A stretch of 64,000 bases of DNA from Bullera alba (taxonomy: Eukaryota; Basidiomycota; Tremellomycetes; Tremellales; Bulleraceae): assembly GCA_001600095.1 (NCBI GenBank), contig BCIX01000002.1:248001-312000 (forward strand). Direction: 5' to 3'. The position numbers and the translations under genes were made by a program. Every line of letters starts with the position of its first letter. Position 1 is the stretch's first letter. The notes below the pieces were generated by a model. It had not been told where the DNA came from and searched no databases. It saw only the letters and a program-made list of their open reading frames with translations. This document shows positions 35,600-47,300 of this stretch, piece by piece.

Positions 35600-36121
35600 T
35601 TATATTGGCTTCGCATGTTTGATGACCTCTGCACACTCCTCTTGTCCCCTAACGCAGACAAAGGGCGGTCCTTCGCCCTCGTCTCGAGGCCGGTTGTCCG
35701 GCAAAACGCACTTGATGTCCTCCCTGATAAAGGTCAGTCACTGTTCGCAAAACAGGGTGCTCTAGACTCACGGATATGGACAAGGGCAATCTGCTGGCGT
35801 AGGCACACAGGCTAACGAGCTGGGACAGACGTATCCGGCGCCACAATGCACTGTTAGGAGTATCAGCTGCGTTGTTCCGCGTCGTTGATGGGACAGCTTC
35901 AAGAGAAATCAGATTCTGCATGGGTGGTGTCACTCACCTGTGTCCATCTCCTGCCACCCTTTATGCGTCCTCCCTCCCCCTTGCTGTTGCTGCTGTCCAT
36001 GCCCGAATGGGTTTTGGCCGAATGGGAAGCCGCCGCCCTGGAAGAAGTTGCCAAACTGCGCTGCTGCAAGCGGGAGCACGAGTAGGCTAAGAACGAACAG
36101 TACGAGCCTTGCTTGTGTCAT
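35600..36121 (-). CDS. LCL2: LCL2-like secretory protein, 128 aa
   Basis: Lcl2 is a small fungal secretory-pathway protein linked to ER-associated degradation and lifespan. Three exons (36121-35938, 35850-35772, 35723-35600) encode 128 residues. A signal peptide is clear: TQARLVLFVLSLLVLPLAAAQ with cleavage after AAA. A Gly/Gln-rich linker (GHGQQQQQGGG) follows, then the cysteine core VHCGAGYVCPSSLACVPTP and ADCPCPYPEDIKC, and FVCVRGQEECAEVIKHAK near the end. Order and spacing match the family. It is convergent with UBA4 (50 bp between stops) and divergent from the FAS1 gene. Confidence 0.9.
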
Positions 36122-36383
36122 ACTGAGTGTAGATCGTCTTCGCGTGCTGCCAGTGAGCTATAGTCCCTCCATGAATGGCTAGACATCGAACAGGCTGGTG
36201 GACCACTGGACGTTGACCCAGAGGTGAAACACGACCTGTTCCGCGCGTGCAGCATGATACCCATGATGAGATTTGCTCGTTCCGGGAATTCCGGTCGGCT
36301 CAAAGTCTTTGCACCACCCATCTGTGTTTTCGCAACTCCGCTGGTCATCTGCAACTTCTCTACTAACCCCGTATCGTCCCAAG

Positions 36384-37215
36384 ATGCGCAAAGCTCTACT
36401 CATAGTCACGGCAGTCCTCGCTGGAGCAGCGGCAGCAACCCAGCTTCCTCTTGGGACCGAGCACGCACCCTCGAGACCTATGTCCGACCCATCGTTTCCA
36501 CAACCTGGCTCAGGGCTGGATCGATTAGGTGGTGTCGGTATTGGCGGAAGCGCAGGTGTCCCCTCAGGCAAAGGAATGACTCTTGCGGATACCCTCACTG
36601 TGGACCGAAGAGGGAGTGTCTGGTGGGATTATGCGAGGGATATCGGCAGTGTGGTGAGTCATGCAGAAAATAAGGATGGAGGAGTTTGTGCTGAAGGCTG
36701 CAGACGGCCCGACTACATGAACGAGGCAATAAAGAAACTACCATCCTAGTCCCGATCGACAGTGCCATCATGAGGCTTCCTCATAAGCCGTGAGTAACCT
36801 GAACGGCCGCATAGATCAATCTGACATGTTAATAGACATCAAAGTGAGAATGGGGACAATAGCGAGGATGCTATCAGGAGCAATATCCAGAAGTTTCTCT
36901 CAGCTCACATCATCCCTGTAAGTGTTATGCTACGTCGATGATTCATGGACTTTTGCTGACTTTTCCCCAGGCTGATGTGCAATTACCCACCGAGGGCAGC
37001 GTGGAGACTCTCCTGGATGGATTGAGTATCGAGATCACAGCCGATGAGGATGTAGAGGGCAGATGGAGGGTTCAGCCCGGAAACATCGCAGTACTCGATG
37101 TCAAGCAGGTGAGTGCAAGACACAATGCGTGTGTGTACAGCGGCCAGGTAGCTCACACCTTATTCAGGCTGCGAATGGTCAGGTGTTGTACATCGACGGA
37201 GTGGTCCAGTCATGA
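36384..37215 (+). CDS. FAS1 (fasciclin)-domain secreted protein, 207 aa
   Basis: FAS1 domains mediate cell-surface adhesion. Five exons (36384-36653, 36704-36789, 36836-36917, 36971-37108, 37168-37215) encode 207 residues. The N-terminus ALLIVTAVLAGAAAATQ is a signal peptide. After a Gly/Pro-rich linker the FAS1 signatures appear: GSVTARLHERG, TTILVPIDSAIMRLP, IQKFLSAHIIP, VETLLDG and GQVLYIDGVV at the end. Only one domain is present and there is no GPI signal or membrane anchor, so it is probably soluble in the secretory pathway or secreted. A fungal relative of mitochondrial/vacuolar FAS1 proteins is an alternative. It shares a 262-bp divergent promoter with LCL2. Confidence 0.82.
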
Positions 37216-37310
37216 TTACCGGCTCGTCGACTGCGTTGTAGGAATCTATTGGTTGTATCGATACACTTGGTACAACAACACTTTGCTGGTTGATACAATG
37301 CTCATGCAAA

Positions 37311-38237
37311 TTAGTAATCGTACTCGCCCTTGCCGTTTTGTGTTGCAAGATCGCCCTCCTTCTCCGCTAATCTGTCTCCTACCCGCTCAGCGAGCGGCTT
37401 CCTTCCAGTATTCGAGACAACGGGTGCACTGGGTGTACTGCTCGAAGGCTCGTCGGCAAAGTATGCGTCCTCCGCGTCCCTGGAAGCGATTGGATCTCCT
37501 CCTGGAGGTTCCGTAAAGTCTACCTCGGTATAATCGACATTCTATTTTGGCGTGAGCGTAGGAACATGGGTTCAGTCCGCACGACTTACATCTACGCCAT
37601 CGACGAAGAGCTCTATCAAGCGCTTCTCAAACATCCTCCTCACTTCTTCCTGTTCTGCTTCTATCTCGGCGTCCGGCCTCATGTCGACTTCCGGAGGCGG
37701 CGCCGCTTCCTCTTCTTCTTCCTCGTCCGACTCTTCGTCAAATTCCTCTCCTACACGGTCAAGCCGTCTTTCCGCCCGTTTCGCCTCTATCACATTCTCA
37801 ATCTCCCTCTCTTCTTCCAATATCCTCAGAAAGCCGCCCAGCTTCTTGACATGCTGAGCATTCTCTTTTCCGGGCAGGAATTCCCGTTCGACCCATCTCT
37901 CCTCCTCAGTCACGTTGACGCTTGGTGGAGGTATTCGAGTTCCACCCATTCTCTCCCATAACAAAGGCCATCTCAGTCGCCCTCTATCCGCTCGAAGCTC
38001 CGCTGGAGGTGGCTCCCTCGAGGCATACAGTACTCTACGGGCTTTGACTACCGGTAACGAGGACCTCTCCTTTGGCGTAGTAATGCTTTCGAAAGGCTGC
38101 AGCAGTGATGGTGGTAAGATAGATAGATAGTCGTTCAGAAAAGCGAGCGGTGACGAAGGCAGGTCGTCGGTTGCAGGAAGGTCGAGGTACCGCAAAATCG
38201 GGGTCAAATCCTCGGGAGTCAATGTGTCTACAGACAT
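37311..38237 (-). CDS. CCDC97-like (DUF2052) protein, 292 aa
   Basis: CCDC97 is a nuclear protein linked to the SF3B part of the spliceosome in animals. Two exons (38237-37590, 37541-37311) encode 292 residues. The N-terminal half is helical, starting SVDTLTPEDLTPILRYLDLP. The C-terminal half resembles the family domain: repeated charged helix GGFLRILEEEREIENVIEAK, an acidic run DEESDEEEEEE, and MFEKRLIELFVDGVDNVDYT, which matches the family's closing FxDGxD...DY element. The last 60 residues are acidic and Ser-rich. The assignment rests on that closing motif and the overall layout, so it is moderate. It is convergent with the FAS1 gene (95 bp) and divergent from ARB1. Confidence 0.65.
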
Positions 38238-38577
38238 ATCGATCTGGCTTCTTCTTCCCTTCTGCTTGATTGCCGCTCGACGATGCAGTGAGAGTACTGC
38301 TCGCTGGTTTAGAGTGCTTTGTCACCATCGCTCTCATCCTGCTCATCGCTGGACTGCTCGGGTAAACTGACGTCACGTGGGGTTTTCCCGATATCAGAGC
38401 TTCAGCTTTTTTTCAGCGCTCGCTCTTTGAAAGCTTCCGCCACCAATTGGAGTGACAATATCTCACAGGTCTATAGTCCATACAATCACCCTCTACTCCA
38501 TAGCTCGGATAGAATAGACAAGAGCTCGACAATTAGCAAAGCTACACACACCTAAAAGCCAAAAGAACACACCCATC
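38238..38577. promoter_or_regulatory. Divergent promoter between the CCDC97-like gene and ARB1
   Basis: 340 bp between start codons. At 38368-38379 a perfect CRE palindrome (TGACGTCA) overlaps an E-box (CACGTG). The combined 12-bp element lies about 130 bp from one ATG and 200 bp from the other and could serve both genes. Confidence 0.65.
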
Positions 38578-41114
38578 ATGGCACCATCCGCAAGTAAACA
38601 GAAGAGACTCGCAGAGAAGGCGGCAAAGAACTCTGAGAAGGGTCTGTCCGGATCCTCGAAATCGACCCCGGGCGCTTCTACCAATGGCACATCTACGCCA
38701 ATGACCAACTTGAGCGCCAATGCCAGTGTTGAGGCTCTGGCGGATGCCCAGGCTGAGATGAAGAAGCTCAACTTGGCAACCGACAGAAGTGCCGTGAGTA
38801 CAATCACGGTTGGAGTACTCCTTTGAGCGGCAGCTGACATTTCGGTTCAGAACGGTGTCCTTGTCTCCGACCCCAAAGGTCGTGATATCAAGATTGACCA
38901 GTACACGCTCTCTTTCCACGGTCGACTGCTGATCGAGGGTGCGGAGATCGCCCTCAACTACGGTCAACGGTGGGTCAGAGTTGGCGGATACGCGTCGGAG
39001 AGTTTGGCATGCTTACGCTTTGTTCAGATACGGTCTGCTCGGTGAGAACGGGTCCGGAAAGGTGAGTCAAGTCTGAGCACAGGCAAGGGTGTCACTGACA
39101 AGTCATCAGTCCACCTTCCTGCAGTCGCTTGCCGACCGTGATGTTGAGATTCCTGAGCACATCGACGTGAGTCCCTATCAGCTGCTCTTTCAACCGAACA
39201 GGACTGATCTCGCCCCAGATCCACCTCGTCTCTGGTGCCGTCGAGCCCACGGACGTCAACGCCTTGGATTACATTGTCGCTTCGGCCAAGGAGAAGGTCG
39301 AGCGATTGGAGAAGCTTGCCGAGGAGATGTCGACTGCCGACGACGTCGATGAGCTGGCTCTGGAGGCTATCTACGAGGAGCTCGAGGAGATGGACCCCTC
39401 GACCTTCGAGGCCAAGGCCGGTGCCATTCTCAGTGGTCTCGGTTTCACCCAGGTCATGATGGCCAAGCCCACCAAGGACATGTCTGGTGGTTGGAGAATG
39501 AGAGTCGCCCTTGCCCGAGCCCTGTTCGTCAAGCCCCATCTGCTGCTGCTCGATGAGCCAACTTCGCATTTGGATTTGGGAGCTGTCGTCTGGCTCGAGG
39601 CTTACCTCGCCACCTACAACCACATCCTTGTGAGCATAACCTTCATTGAACGTACTTAAATCCCGGAACTGACTGTGTATTTTAGATCTTCACATCGTGA
39701 GCTATCCGCAATTGACTGCCTTCGCGTTGCCTTTACTAATCCTTCTAGCCACTCGGCCGACTTCATGGACGAGGTCTGCACCAATATCATGGACCTGAAC
39801 TTGAGGAAGAAGATGGTCTACTACGGTGGTAACTACTCTACCTACGTCCGAACAAAGAGCGAAAACGAGGTCAACCAGATGAAGGCCTACGCCAAGCAGC
39901 AGGAAGAAATCCAGCACATCAAGAGTGAGTCTACCACCTTCTCTCAACAAGCGGGTTGTGCTAATGTGCCCGCAGAGTTCATTGCTTCCGCTGGTACATA
40001 CGCCAACTTGGTCAAACAGGCCAAGTCCAAGCAGAAGATCATTGACAAAATGGAGGCTGCTGGTTTGGTGGAGAAGATTGACACGCCCAAGCTCCTGAGA
40101 TTCAACTTTGAGGATGTCAAGAAGCTCCCCCCTCCTATCATTGCCTTCAGCGAGGTCGCCTTCTCGTACTCTGGTGAAAAGAAGGACTACCTGTACAAGG
40201 GCCTGAACATGGGTATCGACATGGACTCGAGGTGAGCAAATCTACGTCCCACATTTGAGCTCGTCGCTAATCAGCGCAGAATCGCTATTGTCGGTGACAA
40301 CGGTACCGGAAAGTCGACGCTGCTCAACATGATCACCGGAGACTTGTCGCCGTCCGAGGGAACCATCTCGAAACACACTCAGCTCAAGTTGGCCAAGTAC
40401 TCGCAACATTCTGCCGACCAGCTGCCATTCGACAAGTCCCCTGTCGAGCACTTGCAACAGTTGTACTCTGCCAAGTTCCCGGAGAAGGACATCCAGTACT
40501 GGAGACAGCAGATCGGTCGATTCGGTGTCACTGGTTCGCACCAGACCAGTCCTATCAGCCAGCTGTCCGACGGTCTCAGGAACCGGTGGGTATCTTTCTT
40601 GTAAACCTTAGTGGTACAGAGTTGACAGAGTGCAGAGTCGTGTTCGCTATCCTTGCCATGGAGCACCCACACATCTTGCTTCTCGATGAGCCTACTAACC
40701 ACTTGGATATGGTGGGTAAACTTGAATCACTATAGAAGAACATGCGCTGATTGGATTCAGGCTTCGATTGACTCGCTCGCTGCTGCCATCAAGGAGTTCG
40801 AGGGTGGTGTTGTGATTGTCTCGCACGACTTCCGTGGGTCCCAGTCCTCTCTTCACCCGGTCATCTACTGATCTCGAATCGCAGGACTGATCTCGCAAGT
40901 CGCCGAGGATCTATGGGAGGTTAAGGACAAGACCGTCACCAACCTCACCAAGCAGGACATCACGATCGTCGACTACAAGAAGTCGCTGGCCAAGAGAAGT
41001 GAGTCGCGCTGCCCTCTTGCATAACGGATCCCTTGCTCACATCCACGCTTAGGTCAAGCCCAGATCGAGAAGGCCAGACTCTTGTCGAAGAGCGCTACCA
41101 AGGGTGTCGCATAA
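38578..41114 (+). CDS. ARB1: ARB1/ABCF2 ribosome-biogenesis ATPase, 636 aa
   Basis: Arb1 is a soluble ABC-F ATPase that shuttles between nucleus and cytoplasm and aids 40S and 60S maturation. Thirteen exons give 636 residues: 38578-38793, 38851-38969, 39028-39061, 39110-39166, 39219-39629, 39686-39696, 39749-39924, 39976-40231, 40280-40585, 40636-40711, 40761-40833, 40885-40998, 41053-41114. Both nucleotide sites are complete: Walker A GENGSGKST and GDNGTGKST, signatures MSGGWRMRV and LSDGLRNRV, Walker [14 protein letters not shown] and [13 protein letters not shown], and IVSHDFR. Exon 6 is only 11 nt and encodes IFTS of the first H-loop strand (FTSHSADFM). Codon use looks strong and biased, as in highly expressed genes. 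The C-terminal Lys-rich tail is typical. Confidence 0.97.
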
Positions 41115-41479
41115 TCAGCTTGCGGTGGCTGTGTTGTCGGGGCATCGAGCGTGTGGTTATACCCTTGTTCCCGTCATTCTCTAGATTTACAATCCTGCTT
41201 TTGTAAGAAGAAAGCGATCTGTAGCCAAAACATCTCGCGCCAGATCAGGCCGCAGGTGATCATGAATGCTTTGTCGGACTGAAATGACGAGCTTGTCATC
41301 CTGCTTCGCCCAGCACAGACTTTGATTTGTCAAAGAAACGACATTGCGCTTGTATTCCGAGTGTGTCACATTGCGACTCTTGTTGGCCTTGTGTCTCTTT
41401 CGTGGAATCATCTGACATCTCGTCATGGAAGGGTATATTCGTATCGTAATGACATGTACAAGGGGGTCCAAATGAGGCT

Positions 41480-42417
41480 CTAGAAGAGGTCTTCTAACGT
41501 CATTTGTCTACGTGTCGTCAGTATATGTTCGATCCCATATATAGCTTGACTCACTTGACGATGTCTGTGCTCGCGACCATATTGGCGAACTCCTCGAAGG
41601 ACAATTTGCCATCGCTACCAGTCCTTCATCAGCGCTCTTGCCGGGGCCCCAGTGCTTCGGTATAGACTCACCCATCCTTGTCGGCCTCCATGATTGTCTT
41701 GTCGACGATCTGCTGCAACTGCTGGTCCTAGGACAGGTCAGCATGTTGCGTGTCCTGCTCAAAGGAGGACGAGCAGCGACTCACTTTCAAGTTGTTCCCC
41801 ACCATCTGCTTCAAGACCAGATACAGCTCTCCATTGGAGATGTATCCGTCTCTGTCCATGTCATAGACCTTGAATGCGACTATTAAGTGATCATCAGTAT
41901 CCACCAAGACCTCGGGGATGGCTTAGTCACTTACACCTCAATTTCTCGTCTCGGCCTCCTTTGCTCGAGAACGCGCTCAGACCACCAACGAATTCCTGGA
42001 AGTCGACACTCCCACTCCCACTATATCCCAATCAGCTATACTCTCCTTCATATACGTGTCCCTCATCCGCTTCAGGAGGGGGAGGACCGCAAAGCTTGGA
42101 CGACCGGACCCACTCTTCGTCAAAGATGGCGATCATGCGGTGCGCCAACGGGTTGTTGGCTATTTGCGGTATCTGCAAAAACTCGTCCTTGTCGATAGAC
42201 CCCGAGCCATCCTTGTCCAGCTTCATGAACCGCTTCTTCAGCCTCAGCAGCTCTGGCCCGGAGACTATGTCCAAGGTGTCAGCTGGGCCACGCGCCTCGT
42301 GCCCGGAGCAGCAGTGTCGCTCTTTCAGACAATAATCACCGCCAGAGGCTCGGTGTACCACTCACAATTCGAGTTCTGCTCAAGCGAGTTGAACACATGC
42401 GATTCTACTTGTCCCAT
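41480..42417 (-). CDS. CNB1: Calcineurin regulatory subunit B, 175 aa
   Basis: Calcineurin B binds Ca2+ and activates the phosphatase CNA1, which is needed for growth at host temperature and under stress in Cryptococcus. Seven exons (42417-42366, 42264-42114, 42020-41935, 41879-41785, 41727-41672, 41614-41555, 41507-41480) give 175 residues, the exact family length. Gly2 (MGQVES) is the myristoylation site. Four EF hands are intact: [36 protein letters not shown] and [12 protein letters not shown]. The C-terminus KQMTLEDLF is conserved. The last exon is 28 nt. It is convergent with ARB1 (366 bp between stops). Confidence 0.97.
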
Positions 42418-42749
42418 GGTGAATTGCCTGTCTAGTGTAACGAGTCAAGACAATAGCTGTTCACTTCGAGTAGCTCGAGCAGCTATGATACTCGCGGTGA
42501 CCAAGGATATTGCGCGCGAAACCAATTCACTGAAATCGATGCCGTAAGCCTCCACGAGGCAAAGCGTCACTGCTCGATCACTGCCAAAAATTGGTGTTGG
42601 CGACAACGTCAAACGTCAAGCAGTGTGTTGTCCACGGCAGTGTACACCGTAGCTGATCTCGAGAGCGAACGTTTCCAGCTTCTCAAGCATCTGCGAGTAC
42701 TGCGGAAGATCAGGTAGCAAGAAGGGCAAAAAGGAAACTAGACCAAAAT

Positions 42750-42833
42750 GAACGATGGCGGGCTTGAACCGCCGACCCCACGCGCATCAACGTAATGTGA
42801 AGCGTGTACTCTAACCAACTGAGCTAAACGTCC
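42750..42833 (-). tRNA. tRNA-Val (CAC) with an 11-nt intron
   Basis: Read on the minus strand, the acceptor stem pairs GGACGTT with ATCGTTC with one mismatch. The D arm is GCTC/GAGT, the anticodon stem CACGC/GCGTG, and the T arm GGCGG-TTCAAGC-CCGCC. The loop TTCACA places CAC at 34-36 (42799-42797). An 11-nt intron (42795-42785) follows A37. A TTTT run lies just downstream as terminator. Confidence 0.9.
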
Positions 42834-43158
42834 TTAAAAAATTTCGTTTTTTGTGTGTATATAACTACTGAGCGGGCTGCAATGGCTGCTCAGTCGTCTC
42901 CCGAAGCTCACGAACTTTCCCTCCGTGGATTTCCTTCGCATCAGATGTTGCCTTGATGAGTGGAAGCTACATGTCGTCAGAAGCTACATGTCGTCATCCT
43001 GTGTCAGTATGATGAATGGGGCTGGCCATGGGGATCAGTGTGATGGCAGTTGACAGTTCGAACGGCAACGAAGGAGTGTGAGCCTGTGAGGCCTTGAAGC
43101 ATATAAGGCCCAATCGATGTCGTCTGGAATCTCGGCAAGACCGCCGTGGATGATCGTA
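42834..43158. other. Intergenic region
   Basis: About 325 bp between tRNA-Val and the stop of the GNAT gene. A 14-bp direct repeat (GAAGCTACATGTCG region) occurs twice near 42965-42993. Nothing else was recognised. Confidence 0.5.
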
Positions 43159-44084
43159 TCATGATAGCGCAAGCTCATATCTCCCTGTCTGCTTTACCCC
43201 TCCTCCTTTCTCCTCCGGCCACTGTGTGTCTTGGACGCCCATGAGCTTGAACCCGTTCTTCAGGAGGAGTCTTGATGATGCTGGATTATCCTGGTCCACG
43301 TACTGTCGGCATCGTCAGCGGGCCTCCCTCCCACACCCATTTAAGTTCCGAGGGAAAGAGTGAACGTTCTGATGGACTCACAGCACCGACTGTGCCGATC
43401 CCCATGTAAGGGATTATCCATCCGTGGAGGATACACCCCACCAACTCGCTCATCACGCCCTTCCCGTGCCAATCGGGATGTAGGACGTATCCAAAGTCCC
43501 AGACCTGTTGCCCCCTTTCCAATGCCATGACTTGCTCCGGCGTCAAGGTCTCCCGGTCAGAGAGGGCGTATGTGTGAGGTCCGAGGTGGGCGTCGCCGAT
43601 GATCTGCCCAGAGGTCGTGCGGAGCGATTTGAACGGCATGCCCAGGATTCCAGGCGGTGTTCCAGGCAACTCGACAACACCCGAGGCGGAAGTAGAGGCC
43701 GTATCAAGATGAGCGTATAGCTTCTCCAGTACAGGCGCGTGCGATTCCAACGTATCTTTGACCATGGTCTCGGCAAACTCCAGTGGCATACTGTCACCAA
43801 TCAGCTCTGCAGTGGTACGTCTGACTTACGGGTATGGCAATCGGAAGAGACGTTTCCCAACTTCAGGACAATTGAACAGTGCAACCTGTCACGTATCAGC
43901 TTGCCTGCCCGGGATGACTGGTAAGGCATGCTGAACTCACGAGACCGTCCGCAGAGCCACTCCTCATTGGACTGAGTCGGAGGTCGGGATACGACGGGAG
44001 CTGGAGGTATGCCTCCTTGCTCTCCGGATCCCATCGTAGGCAAGACCTGAGCTGCTGCTTGTACTCGGCAGAGCTTCTGTCCAT
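43159..44084 (-). CDS. GNAT-family N-acetyltransferase (RimJ/RimL type), 250 aa
   Basis: GNAT enzymes move an acetyl group from acetyl-CoA to an amine; the substrate here is unknown. Four exons (44084-43941, 43885-43830, 43790-43382, 43302-43159) give 250 residues. The N-terminal PDLRLSPMRSGSADGLV matches the Lxxx(R)PxxxxDA start of RimJ-type proteins. IIGDAHLG and VWDFGYVLHPDWHGKGVMSE form motifs A/D with the acetyl-CoA-binding Q/RxxGxG/A-like stretch HGKGVM. The C-terminal DNPASSRLLLKNGF is the typical NxxSxxLLxKxGF motif B. No targeting signal is visible. It lies 258 bp upstream of the SEC10 stop on the same strand. Confidence 0.88.
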
Positions 44085-44342
44085 GGCTGGCTATGCGAAA
44101 CAGACTCGACAGCGACCGATATGCAATGTGAAGTTGTGGGCAGGCTCCGGAGCTTCGGTTGTGAGATGTTGCCTTGGCTGTCCATGCGGCCATGCGTCCT
44201 CGAAGTCACGGTCCCACGGACAACTCCGAACACACATTGTCCGAACTTCCGACCCGGCCTCTCTGATCTCTGATCTCTAGCTTGATCGCTATGCTTGTGT
44301 CTGCGCTGATCGTACGTCCAGCTCGCGCTCTACGCGCTCGCC

Positions 44343-47300
44343 CTAATGCATTCCCATGTACAACGGATACTGCGGCAACTGAGCCTGAGCCACCCTAGCC
44401 CTTCTCGACTGCTCCTCTGCAATCTTGGCTTCTTCCGGGGACAAAGCCTCAAACTCCTTGAGCATCTCTTTCAACTTTCCCATTCCCGTACCCGCGACTC
44501 CGCTCATCAGGCTCAGCCGCGAATTGCGCAGTACCCCTCCCTTAGCCTTGTTCACCGAATCACTCGGTGTATGTCCGGTGGAAGTGGGCGTGGCGTCGAC
44601 GGGAAGTCCGTCGTCAAGTACCAGCGTGCGGCTGAATTGACTCCAGTCGGATCTCTGACTGAGATATGGCCGTAGGAGTCGGGTATCGATTCGACCCAAG
44701 TGTGACTCGGTCATATACGACTTTAGCACATTCGGCTGCACGATGAATGTATTGCCGAGCTGGCGCAGCATGTCGAATCGGTCGTTCAGGGCGGGAACAT
44801 GGAATGTGGCCATGACCTCCTGGTATGAGGCGAGATCCCTAAAGCGAGGCATCAGACACAGCCCGCGTACAGCTTCTATAGGGACTCACTTCGTGAGCAT
44901 AAGTCCACCAGTCGGGTTGACCGGAAACTTTTTGTAATGTTCCAGTAGCAGGCTAAATGGGTGGATCAGTGTATTGCAGCCAGAGTGACGATGTACGCAC
45001 CTGTGGAAAGCCACTCCGGTCTCCATGAAGAACGCCTCGAGATTCTTCCCGCTCAAACTCTCCTTTGCTACTTCCCTCACTGTTTCCAAGAACTCGCAGG
45101 CGAGCTGGCATGGTTCCGTGTTGGTTCTAGCGAAGGACAGCTCGTCGTCTTTAGGCTTGTAATCGTTCTTCTTCTGCTTGGTAAGGAGGTACGTCAACCA
45201 GCTGATTATGACTTTGTGATTGATTAGCTCCATCATTGCGTCTAATCAAGTACTCCAACTCACCATCTATTGCCTTCTGAACCACCTCTGTGATCTTGCC
45301 TTCCATCCTGACGACGCTATGCTGATTCGTAGTGACCATCTCCCGCCGTAGGGACACTGATGACGCAACCAGGGGGATCAGAGCTGTGGCAGCGTATCTC
45401 TGCCACAAGTGACAGATGAGGTCCGCTGGTCGCAGTGCGGAGATTGCCGTGAGATCAGGCTCGACTTTCGTGTCTTGCTGGTTGTATTTGGCCACGGCGC
45501 TGATCACCTGGTCAGTCAAGTCCCTGTCCACCAAGTAGATGTGCTTACGACTCAAGAGCGGTCTCGATGAAGGACCGACCAATTGCCTCGGCGAGGACTT
45601 TGCCCAATGCTATAGCATGTTTGGCCCTGACCACCTTGTAAGCACGCTTCACACCGGAGGGACTGGTAACTCACACGTCGTTTTGCGAGCTGAGCTCTAC
45701 AACTCGGCCGACAGCCTCAGCATGCCATTTGAGCATTCTCTCCGCCATTTCCAGCGTCAGAACACCGTCCACAGCCCACACCTTGTCTTCCAGGCCTTTA
45801 TTCACCATTTCTCCTCGCACGCTATCTGACCGCTGCATGCCCGTCCCTCGACCCCCCACTGGAGTCATTGCGCCAGAACGAGGTCCAGGGGTACCAGCAC
45901 CGGGAGTCCCAGCGGCAAGATATGGCGGCAGTGCGTTTTTAGTCTGCAAAGTCGGTGACAAGACTGCTTTCGAGGCCGCCGAGGGTGAAGCAGTCTTGGC
46001 GGCCGAGTTGCCGTATGCCGAAGCGGAAGAGGTGAAGACATTGGCATACTTCGATATAGCCGCAGCAGCAGCTTGTGCCGTTGATGATGATGTCGCAGCG
46101 GAAGAAGACGTTGAGAGCTGGTTGACCACCTTGTCCAATATGGAATTAGGCTTGGCTTTCAGGACCGTTTCCTAATTGGGCTGGTGATCAGTGAGGCTGT
46201 AGCGATCTTGTCGGAATCTAACTCACGTGATACCGCGTGAAGCGACTCAACAGTCCACCGTACAGCTCCACGAGGTTCTTCCGCTCGCTCTCCAGATATC
46301 TGCCGCCTTCGAGCCAAGGAACAAACATCTCCTCCATTGCCTGATCCAGTAGTGTAGCCAGCGGCCCGACGTTCGCTTGACCAGTGGCAGTTGCTGTACT
46401 GACAACTGATCGTGATGGTCCAGCGGCTGACGGCGTCGCATTGAGGATAGTATCGTACGTCTTGAGATCTTCCAGTAGACCAGAGCACATCGCGTGTGTC
46501 AGGTTCAATACCCGCAATACTGCCAGCGTGGATATCGCCTGCGCTCGCGAGACCAATGATTCCAAGTGTTGTTGGAACTACGTGAATTGAGTTAATTGAC
46601 AGGCTTGATTATGCCGAAGGATGGGGTGACTCACGACCTGGGCGAAGACCCGCTGTAGAAACACCTGCATGACCGCTATCGGATTGGGAAAGACCGCTTT
46701 GACAATCTGCGCCTCCTGACTGACTGTCACCTTGATCTCGCGGACCAGGGCTATCATGCCTGGCTCGGAGGTAGGAGGTGGTGAATCTGGATCGCCAATC
46801 GTAGCCCAGCTGCAACGAGACACGTCAGCAGTGTTCTCACCATGGGTTAGCCACCAACCCACATGTCAGCTTTCGATGGATCATCACCTCCGTTCTCATT
46901 CGACTCGACTAGCTTCTGGGCGTCTTCCAGTACTCTGTCTTTAGAGATGAAGAAGTCGTGCTGATTGACGTATATCTGCACGCATGACGCTCCACCGTTG
47001 AAGTCCTGTAACGTCCTCGCGCAGTGCTACGAAAACATGATCAGTCTTTGCGTTCCCTCTAGTCCCACACGAATCAGTGACAATCACGTACCGCCATCAT
47101 CCTGGGATCTCCCTTCCTGTAACTCCGGTCGAAAAGGCGCAACACCTCTTTCTCGAATCTCTCGCAATATCGCTCCACCTCGTCCCGTACCCTCTCAGCT
47201 CTTTCCTTCTCCGAGCGGCGTTTGAGGACCAACTTCGCGCCCGATTTGTCCGCCTCCCCACCAGCGACGGCTTCGCCCTCGGCGTCCGTTAATGCACTCG

